A stretch of DNA of 64,000 bases from Streptomyces cavernicola (GCF_029968035.1 NZ_JASCIQ010000003.1:186001-250000), one strand, 5' to 3'. Counted from the stretch's first letter, positions 52,877-62,927 are shown. The notes: a model not told the origin generated them from the letters alone. A program made the numbers and translations.

Positions 52877-54397
52877 GTGACTGCTCTGACTCTGAAGCCC
52901 GCCGCCGCTGCCGGGCAGCGCGCCGACGTGATCGTCGTCGGTGTCGCGAAGGGCGCGAAGGGACCGGTCCTCGCACCGGGCGCCGCCGTCGTGGACGAGG
53001 CGTTCGGCGGCAAGCTCGCCGCTGTCCTCGAGACGCTCGGAGCTTCGGGCGGCGAAGGTGAGACGACGAAGCTGCCCGCCGGCGCCACGGGCCTGAAGGC
53101 CCCGGTCGTGCTCGCGATCGGGCTCGGCGCACTCCCGGAGAAGGACGAGGCGTTCGACGAGGACGCGCTGCGCCGCGCCGCCGGCGCCGCCGCCCGCGCC
53201 CTGGCCGGCACGAAGAAGGCCGTGTTCGCCCTGCCCGTCGATGGCCCGGAGGCCGTGGGCGCGATCGCCGAGGGCGCCGCGCTCGGCGCGTACACGTTCG
53301 GCGCGTACAAGGAGAACGGCGACGCGAAGAACGACAAGAGCCCGCTCGGCGAGGCCGCCATCGCCGTGGACAAGCCGCGCGACAAGGCCGCCAAGGCCGC
53401 CCTGGAGCGCGCCGTCGCGGTCGCCGAGGAGATCAACCGCTGCCGCGACCTCATCAACACCCCGCCGAACGACCTCACCCCGGAGGCCTTCGCCGCCGTC
53501 GCCACGGTCGCGGCCAAGGAGCACGGCATCAAGGTGCAGGTGCTCGACGAGAAGGCGCTCACCAAGGGCGGTTTCGGCGGCATCCTCGGCGTCGGCGCCG
53601 GCTCGGACGCCCCGCCGCGCCTGGTGAAGCTCGCGTACACGCACCCGAAGGCGCAGAAGTCGCTCGCGTTCGTCGGCAAGGGCATCACGTACGACTCGGG
53701 CGGCATCTCGCTGAAGCCGGCCGGGCACAACGAGACGATGAAGTGCGACATGAGCGGCGCCGCCGCCGTGTTCGCCGCGGTCGTCTCCGCCGCACGCCTC
53801 GGCCTGGAGGTGAACGTCACCGGCTGGCTGGCCCTCGCCGAGAACATGCCGTCCGGTTCCGCCACCCGCCCCGGCGACGTGCTGCGGATGTACAGCGGCA
53901 AGACCGTCGAGGTCCTCAACACCGACGCCGAGGGCCGGCTCGTCCTGGCCGACGCGCTGTGGAAGGCCTCCGAGTCGAAGCCCGACGCGATCGTCGACGT
54001 GGCGACGCTGACCGGCGCGATGATGATGGCGCTCGGCAACCGGACCTTCGGCATCATGGCCAACGACGACGCTTTCCGTACGTCGATCCACGAGATCGCC
54101 GAGGAGGTCGGCGAGCCGTCCTGGCCGATGCCGCTCCCCACCCACCTGCAGAAGGGCATGGAGTCCCCGACCGCCGACATCGCCAACATGGGCGAGCGGA
54201 TGGGCGGCGGCCTCGTGGCCGGTCTGTTCCTGCAGGAGTTCGTGGGCGAGGGCATCACCTGGGCCCACCTCGACATCGCGGGCCCGGCCTTCCACGAGGG
54301 CGCCCCGTACGGCTACACCCCCAAGGGCGGCACCGGCACCGCCGTCCGCACCCTGGTCCGCCTCGCCGAGCGCACCGCCGCCGGCGACCTGGGCTGA
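52877..54397 (+). CDS. pepA: leucyl aminopeptidase (M17)
   Basis: 506 residues. The M17 signature NTDAEGRLVLADAL, metal-binding Lys and Asp in FVGKGITYDSGG and Asp in KCDMSGAAAV identify the two-zinc hexameric aminopeptidase. It removes N-terminal Leu and other residues. GTG 52877 with GGAAGAGAG upstream at a wide distance. It diverges from cobS. Confidence 0.96.
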   Translation: MTALTLKPAAAAGQRADVIVVGVAKGAKGPVLAPGAAVVDEAFGGKLAAVLETLGASGGEGETTKLPAGATGLKAPVVLAIGLGALPEKDEAFDEDALRRAAGAAARALAGTKKAVFALPVDGPEAVGAIAEGAALGAYTFGAYKENGDAKNDKSPLGEAAIAVDKPRDKAAKAALERAVAVAEEINRCRDLINTPPNDLTPEAFAAVATVAAKEHGIKVQVLDEKALTKGGFGGILGVGAGSDAPPRLVKLAYTHPKAQKSLAFVGKGITYDSGGISLKPAGHNETMKCDMSGAAAVFAAVVSAARLGLEVNVTGWLALAENMPSGSATRPGDVLRMYSGKTVEVLNTDAEGRLVLADALWKASESKPDAIVDVATLTGAMMMALGNRTFGIMANDDAFRTSIHEIAEEVGEPSWPMPLPTHLQKGMESPTADIANMGERMGGGLVAGLFLQEFVGEGITWAHLDIAGPAFHEGAPYGYTPKGGTGTAVRTLVRLAERTAAGDLG

Positions 54398-54412
54398 CGG
54401 GAATTCCCTGTG

Positions 54413-54440
54413 CGGCCCCGGAGTTCACGCCCCGGGGCCG
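54413..54440 (+). terminator. pepA terminator
   Basis: CGGCCCCGG, 10-nt loop, CCGGGGCCG, soon after the stop. Confidence 0.75.
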
Positions 54441-54462
54441 TACGCATGACCACCGCCGGAGC

Positions 54463-54498
54463 CGGATTTCGCTCGCGACGAAACTCGTACGAAATCCG
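54463..54498. promoter_or_regulatory. inverted repeat before lpd
   Basis: CGGATTTCG-N18-CGAAATCCG, about 210 bp before the lpd start in a 311-bp gap. It could be an operator or a second transcription stop. I see nothing else in this gap apart from the pepA terminator and the lpd ribosome binding site. Confidence 0.45.
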
Positions 54499-54708
54499 CA
54501 GCTCGATACGCAGCAGTAACCGACGAATTCGCTGAGGCGCCCGTCTCAGTCAGCGGCCCGGCGTCCCGTCCCCCGTCGACAAGTGCGAAGATGGGTTCTC
54601 GGCAGGACAGGGCCCCCACCACAGGGCCGAAGGAACAAGCGGCCGAACACCAGCCGCCGCGCGGTCATTGGAGACCGGCGTACGGCGCACATGCATGGAG
54701 GACGTGAC

Positions 54709-56097
54709 GTGGCGAACGACGCCAGCACCGTTTTCGACCTAGTGATCCTCGGCGGTGGTAGCGGCGGTTATGCCGCAGCCCTGCGCGGAGCGCAGCTGGG
54801 CCTTGACGTCGCCCTGATCGAGAAGAACAAGGTCGGCGGCACCTGCCTGCACGTCGGCTGCATCCCGACGAAGGCCCTGCTGCACGCCGGCGAGATCGCC
54901 GACCAGGCCCGCGAGTCCGAGCAGTTCGGCGTGAAGGCCACCTTCGAGGGCATCGACATGCCCGCCGTCCAGAAGTACAAGGACGAGGTCATCACGGGCC
55001 TGTACAAGGGCCTGCAGGGGCTGATCGCCTCCCGCAAGGTGACCTACATCGAGGGCGAGGGCAAGCTCTCCTCCCCGACCTCCGTCGACGTCAACGGCCA
55101 GCGCGTCCAGGGCCGCCACGTGCTGCTCGCGACCGGCTCCGTGCCGAAGTCGCTGCCCGGCCTGGAGATCGACGGCAACCGCATCATCTCCTCGGACCAC
55201 GCGCTCACCCTGGACCGCGTCCCGGAGTCCGCGATCATCCTGGGCGGCGGCGTCATCGGCGTCGAGTTCGCCTCGGCGTGGAAGTCCTTCGGCGCCGACG
55301 TGACGATCGTCGAGGGCCTCAAGCACCTCGTCCCCGTCGAGGACGAGAACAGCTCCAAGCTTCTTGAGCGCGCGTTCCGCAAGCGCGGCATCAAGTTTAA
55401 CCTCGGCACCTTCTTCGAGAAGGCCGAGTACACGCAGGACGGCGTCCGCGTGACCCTGGCCGACGGCAAGACCTTCGAGGCCGAGGTCCTCCTGGTCGCC
55501 ATCGGCCGCGGCCCGGTCTCGCAGGGCCTGGGCTACGAGGAGCAGGGCGTCGCGATGGACCGCGGCTACGTCCTGGTCGACGAGTACATGCAGACCAACG
55601 TGCCGACCATCTCGGCCGTCGGTGACCTGGCCCCGACCCTCCAGCTCGCGCACGTCGGCTTCGCCGAGGGCATCCTGGTGGCGGAGCGTCTGGCCGGTCT
55701 CAAGACCGTTCCGATCGACTACGACGGCGTGCCGAAGGTGACGTACTGCCACCCCGAGGTCGCGTCGGTGGGTCTCTCCGAGGCGAAGGCCAAGGAGGTC
55801 TACGGTGCGGACAAGGTCGTCGCCCTGAAGTACAACCTGGCGGGCAACGGCAAGAGCAAGATCCTGAAGACCGCGGGCGAGATCAAGCTCGTGCAGGTCA
55901 AGGACGGCGCTGTCGTCGGTGTCCACATGGTCGGCGACCGCATGGGCGAGCAGGTCGGCGAGGCGCAGCTCATCTACAACTGGGAGGCGCTGCCCGCCGA
56001 GGTCGCGCAGCTGATCCACGCGCACCCGACGCAGAACGAGGCGCTCGGCGAGGCTCACCTGGCTCTGGCCGGCAAGCCGCTGCACTCGCACGACTAG
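54709..56097 (+). CDS. lpdA: dihydrolipoyl dehydrogenase (E3)
   Basis: 462 residues. FAD-binding LGGGSGGYAAALRGAQLG, redox-active disulfide GGTCLHVGCIPTK, NAD-binding LGGGVIGVEFA and the C-terminal HAHPTQNE with the catalytic His-Glu pair. It reoxidises lipoyl groups of the E2 encoded next. The GTG at 54709 is chosen for GGAGG upstream. E2 follows by 63 bp, so E3 and E2 form one operon. Confidence 0.97.
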   Translation: MANDASTVFDLVILGGGSGGYAAALRGAQLGLDVALIEKNKVGGTCLHVGCIPTKALLHAGEIADQARESEQFGVKATFEGIDMPAVQKYKDEVITGLYKGLQGLIASRKVTYIEGEGKLSSPTSVDVNGQRVQGRHVLLATGSVPKSLPGLEIDGNRIISSDHALTLDRVPESAIILGGGVIGVEFASAWKSFGADVTIVEGLKHLVPVEDENSSKLLERAFRKRGIKFNLGTFFEKAEYTQDGVRVTLADGKTFEAEVLLVAIGRGPVSQGLGYEEQGVAMDRGYVLVDEYMQTNVPTISAVGDLAPTLQLAHVGFAEGILVAERLAGLKTVPIDYDGVPKVTYCHPEVASVGLSEAKAKEVYGADKVVALKYNLAGNGKSKILKTAGEIKLVQVKDGAVVGVHMVGDRMGEQVGEAQLIYNWEALPAEVAQLIHAHPTQNEALGEAHLALAGKPLHSHD

Positions 56098-56160
56098 TCG
56101 CTCTCCCGCAGGGATCGCGCCCCCATATCCGTTCGTAGTTCGTTAGGAGCAACCGAAACC

Positions 56161-57894
56161 ATGTCGGTTTCCGTAACCCTGCCGGCGCTCGGCGAGAGCG
56201 TTTCCGAAGGCACCGTCACCCGTTGGCTGAAGGCCGAGGGCGAGCGCGTCGAGGCCGACGAGCCGCTGCTCGAGGTCTCGACCGACAAGGTCGACACCGA
56301 GATCCCGGCCCCCGCCTCCGGTGTCCTCGCGTCCATCAAGGTCGCTGAGGACGAGACCGTCGAGGTCGGCGCCGAGCTGGCCATCATCGACGACGGCTCG
56401 GGCGCCCCGGCTGCTGCCCCGGCCGCCGCCGAGGCCCCCGCCGCCGAGCCCGCCCCGGCCCCGGCCGCCGAGGCTCCGGCCGCTCCGGCGCCCGCCGCCG
56501 AGGCCCCTGCCGCCGCCCCCGCCGGTGGTGCCGAGGGCACCGACGTGACGCTGCCCGCCCTGGGCGAGTCCGTCACCGAGGGCACCGTCACCCGCTGGCT
56601 GAAGGAGGTCGGCGAGGAGGTCGCGGAGGACGAGCCGCTGCTCGAGGTCTCGACCGACAAGGTCGACACCGAGATCCCGTCGCCCGCCGCAGGTGTCCTG
56701 CTCGAGATCGTGGTCGGTGAGGACGAGACCGCCGAGGTCGGCGCCAAGCTCGCCGTCATCGGTGCCGCGGGCGCCGCTCCGGCTGCCGCCCCGGCCGCCC
56801 CCGCCGCTCCGGCCGCTGCCGCCCCCGCCCCGGCTGCGCCCGCCGCTCCGGCCGCTCCGGCTCCGGCCCCGGCCGCCGCCCCGGCTGCGCCTGCCGCCCC
56901 GGCTCCGGCTCCGGTCGCGCCTGCCGCGCCCGCCCCGGCTGCCCCGGCTGTCGCCCAGGTGGACGACGGCGCCTACGTGACCCCGCTGGTCCGCAAGCTC
57001 GCGTCGGAGAACGGCGTGGACCTGTCGACCGTCAAGGGCACCGGCGTCGGCGGTCGTATCCGCAAGCAGGACGTCATCGCCGCCGCGGAGGCCGCCAAGG
57101 CCGCCGCTCCGGCCGCTGCCGCCGCCCCGGCCGCCGCCGCGCCGAAGACCCCGGCCCTGGAGGTCTCCCCCCTCCGCGGCCAGACGGTCAAGATGCCGCG
57201 CATCCGCAAGGCCATCGCGGACAACATGCACAAGGCCCTGCAGGAGCAGGCGCAGCTGTCCTCGGTCATCGAGGTCGACATCACGAAGCTGATGAAGCTG
57301 CGCAACAAGGCCAAGGACGGCTTCGCCGCCCGCGAGGGCGTCAAGCTCTCCCCGATGCCGTTCTTCGTCAAGGCCGCCGTCCAGGCGCTGAAGGCCCACC
57401 CGGTCATCAACGCGCGCCTGAACTACGACGAGGGCACCATCACCTACTTCGACTCCGAGAACGTCGGCATCGCCGTCGACTCGGAGAAGGGCCTGATGAC
57501 CCCGGTCATCAAGGGTGCGGGTGACCTCAACATCGCGGGCATCGCCAAGAAGACCGCGGAGCTGGCCAGCAAGGTCCGCACCAACAAGATCGCCCCGGAC
57601 GACCTGTCGGGCGCCACCTTCACGATCTCCAACACGGGTTCGCGCGGTGCGCTGTTCGACACGGTCATCGTCCCGCCGAACCAGGTCGCCATCCTGGGCA
57701 TCGGCGCCACGGTGAAGCGCCCCGTCGTCATCAACCACCCGGACCTGGGCGAGACCATCGCCGTCCGTGACATGACGTACGTGACGCTCTCCTACGACCA
57801 CCGTCTGGTGGACGGCGCCGACGCCGCCCGCTACCTGACCACGGTCAAGCAGATCCTGGAGGCGGGCGAGTTCGAGGTCGAGCTCGGCCTCTGA
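56161..57894 (+). CDS. sucB: dihydrolipoamide acyltransferase (E2; SucB/AceF type, two lipoyl domains)
   Basis: 577 residues. Two lipoyl domains (about 1-78 and 125-202), each with [12 protein letters not shown] and its lipoylated Lys; long Ala/Pro linkers; E3-binding domain [17 protein letters not shown]; catalytic domain with the [16 protein letters not shown] motif (His and Asp). In actinobacteria one E2 serves both pyruvate and 2-oxoglutarate dehydrogenase, and the nearby homodimeric aceE and lpd fit this. The symbol follows common use; acetyl activity is as likely as succinyl. AGGAG lies 10 nt before the ATG. Confidence 0.93.
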   Translation: MSVSVTLPALGESVSEGTVTRWLKAEGERVEADEPLLEVSTDKVDTEIPAPASGVLASIKVAEDETVEVGAELAIIDDGSGAPAAAPAAAEAPAAEPAPAPAAEAPAAPAPAAEAPAAAPAGGAEGTDVTLPALGESVTEGTVTRWLKEVGEEVAEDEPLLEVSTDKVDTEIPSPAAGVLLEIVVGEDETAEVGAKLAVIGAAGAAPAAAPAAPAAPAAAAPAPAAPAAPAAPAPAPAAAPAAPAAPAPAPVAPAAPAPAAPAVAQVDDGAYVTPLVRKLASENGVDLSTVKGTGVGGRIRKQDVIAAAEAAKAAAPAAAAAPAAAAPKTPALEVSPLRGQTVKMPRIRKAIADNMHKALQEQAQLSSVIEVDITKLMKLRNKAKDGFAAREGVKLSPMPFFVKAAVQALKAHPVINARLNYDEGTITYFDSENVGIAVDSEKGLMTPVIKGAGDLNIAGIAKKTAELASKVRTNKIAPDDLSGATFTISNTGSRGALFDTVIVPPNQVAILGIGATVKRPVVINHPDLGETIAVRDMTYVTLSYDHRLVDGADAARYLTTVKQILEAGEFEVELGL

Positions 57895-58017
57895 CCTTCT
57901 GGTTTCCGTTGTACGGCGGCAGCCGCGAGTGACGGATCCCGCACCCCGCGCACACCCCAAGGACGTGGTGAACGCCGTATCGTCGTCCCATCGCACCTGC
58001 CTGAGGAGCCACCACCC

Positions 58018-58665
58018 ATGAGTTCGAGCCCCGGGGCGGCCATGTCCGCGCCCGTCGTCCACTCGCTGCGCGACCAGATCCGCGAGCACATCGTGGAGGG
58101 GATCGTCAGCGGCCGCTGGAAGCCGGGCGAGCGCATCGTGGAGCGCCGGATCGCGGTCGAACTGGAGGTCAGCCAGACTCCGGTGCGGGAGGCGCTGCGC
58201 GAGCTGGAGTCGCTCCGCCTGATCGAGTCGGCCCCGAACAAGGGCGTACGCGTACGCAATCTGACCGCGGCCGACCTGGAGGAGAGCTACCCGGTGCGGG
58301 CCGGCCTGGAGCAGATCGCCGCCGAGCTGGCCTGCGACCGCCTGGCCGAGGACTGCTCGGCCCTGGAGGCGCACGTGGGGCCGCTGTACGAGGCCGACCG
58401 GAACGCCGACGGCACGGCGCAGGTGCGGCACACCGTCGGCTTCCACCGCGAACTGGTGCGCGCCGCCGGCAACTCTGTGCTGCTGCACACCTGGGAGGGC
58501 CTCGGCATCGAGGTGTTCACGGCCCTGTCGATCCGCTGGCTCGGCACCCGGCAGCAGTCGTACGCGGAGGAGCACGAGGCTCTTGTCGCGGCGTTCCGTC
58601 GCCGTGATCCGCAGATCGGGCCGCTGGTCAAGGAGCACGTTCTGGGTTGCGCGCCGCGGGCATAA
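58018..58665 (+). CDS. GntR-family (FadR/FCD type) transcriptional regulator
   Basis: 215 residues. Winged helix at about 15-80 (GRWKPGERIVERRIAVELEVSQTPVREALRELESLRLI), then an all-helical FCD ligand domain (about 90-210) with His residues in TVGFHRELV and EHVLG of the metal/carboxylate-binding type. It sits between E2 and E1 genes and is well placed to control aceE in response to an organic acid such as pyruvate. TGAGGAG before the ATG. Confidence 0.92.
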   Translation: MSSSPGAAMSAPVVHSLRDQIREHIVEGIVSGRWKPGERIVERRIAVELEVSQTPVREALRELESLRLIESAPNKGVRVRNLTAADLEESYPVRAGLEQIAAELACDRLAEDCSALEAHVGPLYEADRNADGTAQVRHTVGFHRELVRAAGNSVLLHTWEGLGIEVFTALSIRWLGTRQQSYAEEHEALVAAFRRRDPQIGPLVKEHVLGCAPRA

Positions 58666-58818
58666 GCGCGCCTGCACGACAGGCGACCTGTGCTCATCTG
58701 CGGTCGGGCCACGCCAAAATAGCGCCCGAAAAAGACCGAATTGGGCGGCACCCTGTGCCCGAAGCGCAGGCACCGGGTGCCGACTTCTCCGCGTAGAGAA
58801 AAATCTCCCCTCCAACCT

Positions 58819-58848
58819 TTGATCGATCATCGATCAGCGGCTTACAGT
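58819..58848 (+). promoter_or_regulatory. aceE promoter with 17-bp operator-like palindrome
   Basis: TTGATC (58819-58824), 18-nt spacer, TACAGT (58843-58848). The perfect palindrome TGATCGAT-C-ATCGATCA (58820-58836) overlaps the -35 and spacer, so a bound repressor would block RNA polymerase. The adjacent GntR protein is the obvious candidate. Confidence 0.65.
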
Positions 58849-58953
58849 CGACCGCGGGCTGCACCCAGCCCGCCGCCCTGTCCTGCCAGATAGGGCCATC
58901 TCCACCCCCTCTTCCGCGGTGATGCGGAAGAACCTGTCCGGAAGGCGTCGATC

Positions 58954-61650
58954 ATGACCGACCCCGTAGGCAAGCTTCCGAGCCAGCTGGACCAGCTGCC
59001 GGACCGCGACCCCGAGGAGACCGCCGAGTGGGCGGCCTCCGTGGACGCCGTGAGCGAGCACGCCGGTACGCATCGCGCCGAGTACCTGCTCCGTCGTACC
59101 CTCCAGCACGCCGAGGACGCGGGCCTCGCCCTGCCGCGGCTCCTGGAGACGGATTACGTCAACACCATCCCCACCTCCGCCGAGCCGGCCATCGACGGCG
59201 ACGAGGAGATGGAGCGGAAGATCACCGCGTGGAACCGCTGGAACGCGGCCGCCATGGTGACCCGCGGCTCCAAGCACGGCGTCGGCGGCCACATCGCCAC
59301 CTTCGCCTCCGCGGCCTGGCTCTACGAGACGGGCTTCAACCACTTCTTCCGCGGCAAGGAGCAGGACGGCTCCGGCGACCAGCTCTACATCCAGGGCCAC
59401 GCCTCGCCCGGCATCTACGCCCGCGCCTTCCTGGACGGCCGCATCTCTGAGCAGCAGCTCGACAACTTCCGGCAGGAGTCCGGCGGCAACGGTCTGCCGT
59501 CGTACCCGCACCCGCGCCGCCTCCCCTGGCTGTGGGAGTTCCCCACCGTCTCCATGGGCCTCGGCCCGCTCTCCGCGATCTACCAGGCGCGGTTCAACCG
59601 CTACCTGACGAACCGCGGCATCAAGGACGTCTCCAACTCCCACGTGTGGGCGTTCCTCGGTGACGGCGAGATGGACGAGCCCGAGTCGACGGCGGCCCTC
59701 GCACTCGCGAGCCGCGAGGGTCTGGACAACCTGACCTTCGTCATCAACTGCAACCTGCAGCGCCTCGACGGCCCGGTCCGCGCCAACTTCAAGATCGTGC
59801 AGGAGCTGGAGGCCCAGTTCCGCGGCGCCGGCTGGAACGTCGTGAAGTCGCTGTGGGGCAACGCCTGGGACGAGCTCTTCCAGCTCGACACCAACGGCGC
59901 CCTGGTCCGCCGCATCCGTGAGGTTCCGGACGCGCAGATCCAGACGTACCAGACGCGTGACGCCGCCTACATCCGCGACCACTTCTTCGCGGGCGACCCG
60001 GCGCTGGTCCAGCTCGGCAAGTCGCTCAGCGACGACAAGATCATCGAGTGCTTCCAGCTGTCGCGCGGTGGCCACGAGCCGCGCAAGGTGTACGCCGCGT
60101 ACAAGGCCGCCCTCGCGCACAAGGGCGCGCCGACCGTGATCCTGGCGCAGACCGTCAAGGGCTTCACCCTGGGTGAGGGCTTCGCGTCGAAGAACGCGAA
60201 CCACCAGATGAAGAAGCTCACGACGGACGAGTTCAAGAACATGCGTGATCTTCTTGAACTGCCCATCAAGGACAGCGACTTCGTCGACGGCCAGGTCCCC
60301 TACGGCCACCCGGGCGCCGACTCCCCCGAGGTCCGCTACCTGCAGGAGCGCCGCGCGGCCCTCGGCGGCCCGGCCCCGGCCCGCCGTACGCAGCCGCTGC
60401 CCGCGCTGCCCGAGGCGTCCGCGAAGACCTTCGCCGCGTTCGACAAGGGCTCCGGCTCGCAGTCGATGGCGACGACGATGGCGTTCGTGCGTCTCGCCAA
60501 GGACCTGATGCGGGACAAGACCTCCGGCAAGCGCTGGGTGCCGATCGTCCCCGACGAGGCCCGCACCTTCGGCATGGAGTCGCTGTTCCCGTCGCTCGGC
60601 ATCTACTCGCCGAAGGGCCAGACGTACGAGCCGGTCGACCGCGACCAGCTGATGTACTACCGCGAGGCCACGAACGGTCAGATCCTCAACGAGGGCATCA
60701 CCGAGGCCGGCTCGATGGCCGACTTCATCGCTGCCGCGTCGGCGTACGCCACGCACGGCGAGACGATGATCCCCTTCTACATCTTCTATTCGATGTTCGG
60801 CTGGCAGCGCACGGCCGACCAGATGTGGCAGCTCGGCGACCAGCTCGGCAAGGGCTTCCTGATCGGCGCCACGGCCGGTCGTACGACGCTGACGGGTGAG
60901 GGTCTGCAGCACGCGGACGGCCACTCCCCCGTCATCGCGGCCACCAACCCGGCGGCGCTCACGTACGACCCGGCGTTCGCGTACGAGGTCGCGGCGATCG
61001 TCAAGGACGGCCTGCGCCGGATGTACGGAGAGGCCGCGCCGGGCGAGGACTCGGACGTCTTCTACTACCTCACGGTCTACAACGAGCCGATGCCGCAGCC
61101 GGCGAAGCCCGAGGGCGTCGACGAGGGCATCGTGAAGGGCCTGTACCGGTTCAACACCGCCGAGTCCGCGGGTCTGTCGGTCTCCGCCGACGCCCCGCGC
61201 ACCCAGCTGATCTCCTCCGGTACGGCGATCCACTGGGCGCTCAAGGCCCAGCAGCTGCTGTCCGAGGAGTGGGGTGTGGGCGCCGACGTGTGGTCCGCGA
61301 CCTCCTGGACCGAGCTGCGCCGTGACGCGCTCGAGGCCGACGCGGCGCTGCTGCGCGGCGAGGAGCGCACGCCGTACGTGCGGCAGGCGCTGGAGGGTGT
61401 CACCTCGCCGGTGCTCGCCGTCAGCGACTACATGCGGCAGGTGCCGGACCAGATCGCGCAGTGGGTCGAGCAGGACTACACGTCGCTCGGTGCGGACGGC
61501 TTCGGTCTGTCCGACACCCGTGACGCGGCCCGCCGCCACTTCGGGGTCGACGCCGAGTCGATCGTCGTTGCCGCTCTTGCGCAGCTGGCGCGGCGCGGTG
61601 AGGTGTCCGCTGCCGCGGTCAAGGAGGCTCGGGAGAAGTACGGGCTGTAA
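58954..61650 (+). CDS. aceE: pyruvate dehydrogenase E1 component, homodimeric
   Basis: 898 residues, the single-chain E1 of the AceE type. The thiamine diphosphate motif is seen in FLGDGEMDEPES; GSKHGVGGHIATFASAAWLYE and GHASPGIYARAF are characteristic. It decarboxylates pyruvate and acetylates the lipoyl group of E2. GGAAGG stands before the ATG. Leader of about 100 nt from the predicted promoter. E2 and E3 genes are just upstream on the other side of the GntR gene. Confidence 0.97.
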   Translation: MTDPVGKLPSQLDQLPDRDPEETAEWAASVDAVSEHAGTHRAEYLLRRTLQHAEDAGLALPRLLETDYVNTIPTSAEPAIDGDEEMERKITAWNRWNAAAMVTRGSKHGVGGHIATFASAAWLYETGFNHFFRGKEQDGSGDQLYIQGHASPGIYARAFLDGRISEQQLDNFRQESGGNGLPSYPHPRRLPWLWEFPTVSMGLGPLSAIYQARFNRYLTNRGIKDVSNSHVWAFLGDGEMDEPESTAALALASREGLDNLTFVINCNLQRLDGPVRANFKIVQELEAQFRGAGWNVVKSLWGNAWDELFQLDTNGALVRRIREVPDAQIQTYQTRDAAYIRDHFFAGDPALVQLGKSLSDDKIIECFQLSRGGHEPRKVYAAYKAALAHKGAPTVILAQTVKGFTLGEGFASKNANHQMKKLTTDEFKNMRDLLELPIKDSDFVDGQVPYGHPGADSPEVRYLQERRAALGGPAPARRTQPLPALPEASAKTFAAFDKGSGSQSMATTMAFVRLAKDLMRDKTSGKRWVPIVPDEARTFGMESLFPSLGIYSPKGQTYEPVDRDQLMYYREATNGQILNEGITEAGSMADFIAAASAYATHGETMIPFYIFYSMFGWQRTADQMWQLGDQLGKGFLIGATAGRTTLTGEGLQHADGHSPVIAATNPAALTYDPAFAYEVAAIVKDGLRRMYGEAAPGEDSDVFYYLTVYNEPMPQPAKPEGVDEGIVKGLYRFNTAESAGLSVSADAPRTQLISSGTAIHWALKAQQLLSEEWGVGADVWSATSWTELRRDALEADAALLRGEERTPYVRQALEGVTSPVLAVSDYMRQVPDQIAQWVEQDYTSLGADGFGLSDTRDAARRHFGVDAESIVVAALAQLARRGEVSAAAVKEAREKYGL

Positions 61651-61955
61651 GCGCAGCTTGTGAGTCGGCCCCCGTCACGTTTCGTCGTGGCGGGGGCCGC
61701 TTTCTTTCCCCTCCCCGCCCCTTCCCGTAACTGGGGCTCCGCCCCAGACCCCGCTCCTCAAACGCCGGAGGGGCTGGATTTAGCCCCGACAGGGGCTGGT
61801 CTTTTAGGGGCGCGGGGAACTGCGCGACCAGCCACGACGGCGCGGCAGCCGAAAAGCAGCCGACGGCAGTCTTTCGGGAAGGGGCGGGGAAGGGAGGGGA
61901 ACAGCTCGCCGCAGGCGGCTGGAGGGGTGGGGGCTCAAGGGGGAGAATGCCCCGC
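61651..61955. repeat. intergenic region with dispersed repeats
   Basis: 305 bp. Contains GGGGCTCCGCCCC, a copy of CTCAAACGCCGGAGGGGCT (near 61758; related to the pair at 42.5 kb) and a copy of the GCGCGGGGAACTGCGCGAC element with GCCACGACGGCGCGGCAGCC tail (about 61806-61860). No gene seen. Confidence 0.75.
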
Positions 61956-62927
61956 ATGCGAGCCGCACGCCTCATCAAGATGGTGCTTCTGCTGCAGAAC
62001 CGGCCCTCCATGACCGCCGCCGAACTCGCCCAGGAACTGGAAGTCTCCGAGCGCACCGTGACCCGCGACGCCCAGGCCCTCTCCGAGGCCGGCGTCCCCG
62101 TGTACGCCGACCGCGGCCGCCTCGGCGGATACCGGCTGATCGGCGGCTACCGCACCCGCCTCACGGGGCTCGCCCGCAGCGAGGCCGAGGCCCTGTTCCT
62201 GTCCGGCGTGCCGGGCGCCCTGCGCGAGATGGGCCTGGAGGACGCCGCCTCCGCCGCCCGCCTGAAGGTCTCGGCCGCCCTCCTGCCCAGCCTGCGGGAC
62301 GCCTCGCGCAGCGCCGCGCAGCGGTTCCACCTGGACGCCCCGGCCTGGTTCCGGGAGGCGGACCCGCCCGAGCTGCTGCCGGTCGTGGCGGACGCGGTCT
62401 GGGACGACCGCCGGGTCACCGCCCGCTACCGCCGCCAGGACACCGAGGTGGAGCGGGAGTTGGAGCCGTACGGGCTGATCCTGAAGGCGGGCGCCTGGTA
62501 CCTGTGCGCCCGGGTGCCGGAGCACGGGGCCCACCGGGTGTACCGGATCGACCGCTTCACCTCCGTCACGCCCGGCGATGACCGCTTCGTACGGGACGAG
62601 GAGTTCGAGCTGCCGCGGTTCTGGGAGGAGCGGGCGGCGCAGTTCGCGCGCTCGATCCTCCGCTCCGCGGCCGTCCTGCGCCTCTCCCCCGCGGGCGCGC
62701 GCAGCCTGCCGTACGTCACCGATCCGGCCGCGGCCCGCGAGGCGCTCGCCGCGGCGGGCCCCGCCGACGAGCGGGGCTGGGTGCGGATCGTGCTGCCGGT
62801 GGAGAACGACGATGTCGCGTACAGCCAGCTGATCGTGCTCGGCGCGGAGTGCGAGGTGCTCGAACCGGCCGCGCTGCGCGGCCGGTTCGAGCAGACCGCC
62901 GCCGGGCTGCGCGACCTCTACCGGTAA
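61956..62927 (+). CDS. WYL-domain helix-turn-helix transcriptional regulator (YafY-type)
   Basis: 323 residues. DeoR-like winged helix at the N-terminus (LAQELEVSERTVTRDAQALSEAGVPVYADRG), WYL domain (about 130-215, with LEPYGLILKAGAWYL) and a C-terminal WCX extension. WYL proteins sense nucleic acids or small ligands. ATG 61956 is chosen for its distance to AGGGGGAG; ATG 61947 lies too close. It overlaps the convergent SDR gene by 10 bp. Confidence 0.9.
   Translation: MRAARLIKMVLLLQNRPSMTAAELAQELEVSERTVTRDAQALSEAGVPVYADRGRLGGYRLIGGYRTRLTGLARSEAEALFLSGVPGALREMGLEDAASAARLKVSAALLPSLRDASRSAAQRFHLDAPAWFREADPPELLPVVADAVWDDRRVTARYRRQDTEVERELEPYGLILKAGAWYLCARVPEHGAHRVYRIDRFTSVTPGDDRFVRDEEFELPRFWEERAAQFARSILRSAAVLRLSPAGARSLPYVTDPAAAREALAAAGPADERGWVRIVLPVENDDVAYSQLIVLGAECEVLEPAALRGRFEQTAAGLRDLYR

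Noticed and set aside
56143..58830. 895-residue frame opposite sucB and gntR
   Set aside because: Antisense mirror; crosses two clear genes.
58834..61539. 901-residue frame opposite aceE
   Set aside because: Antisense mirror of aceE, and no family features.
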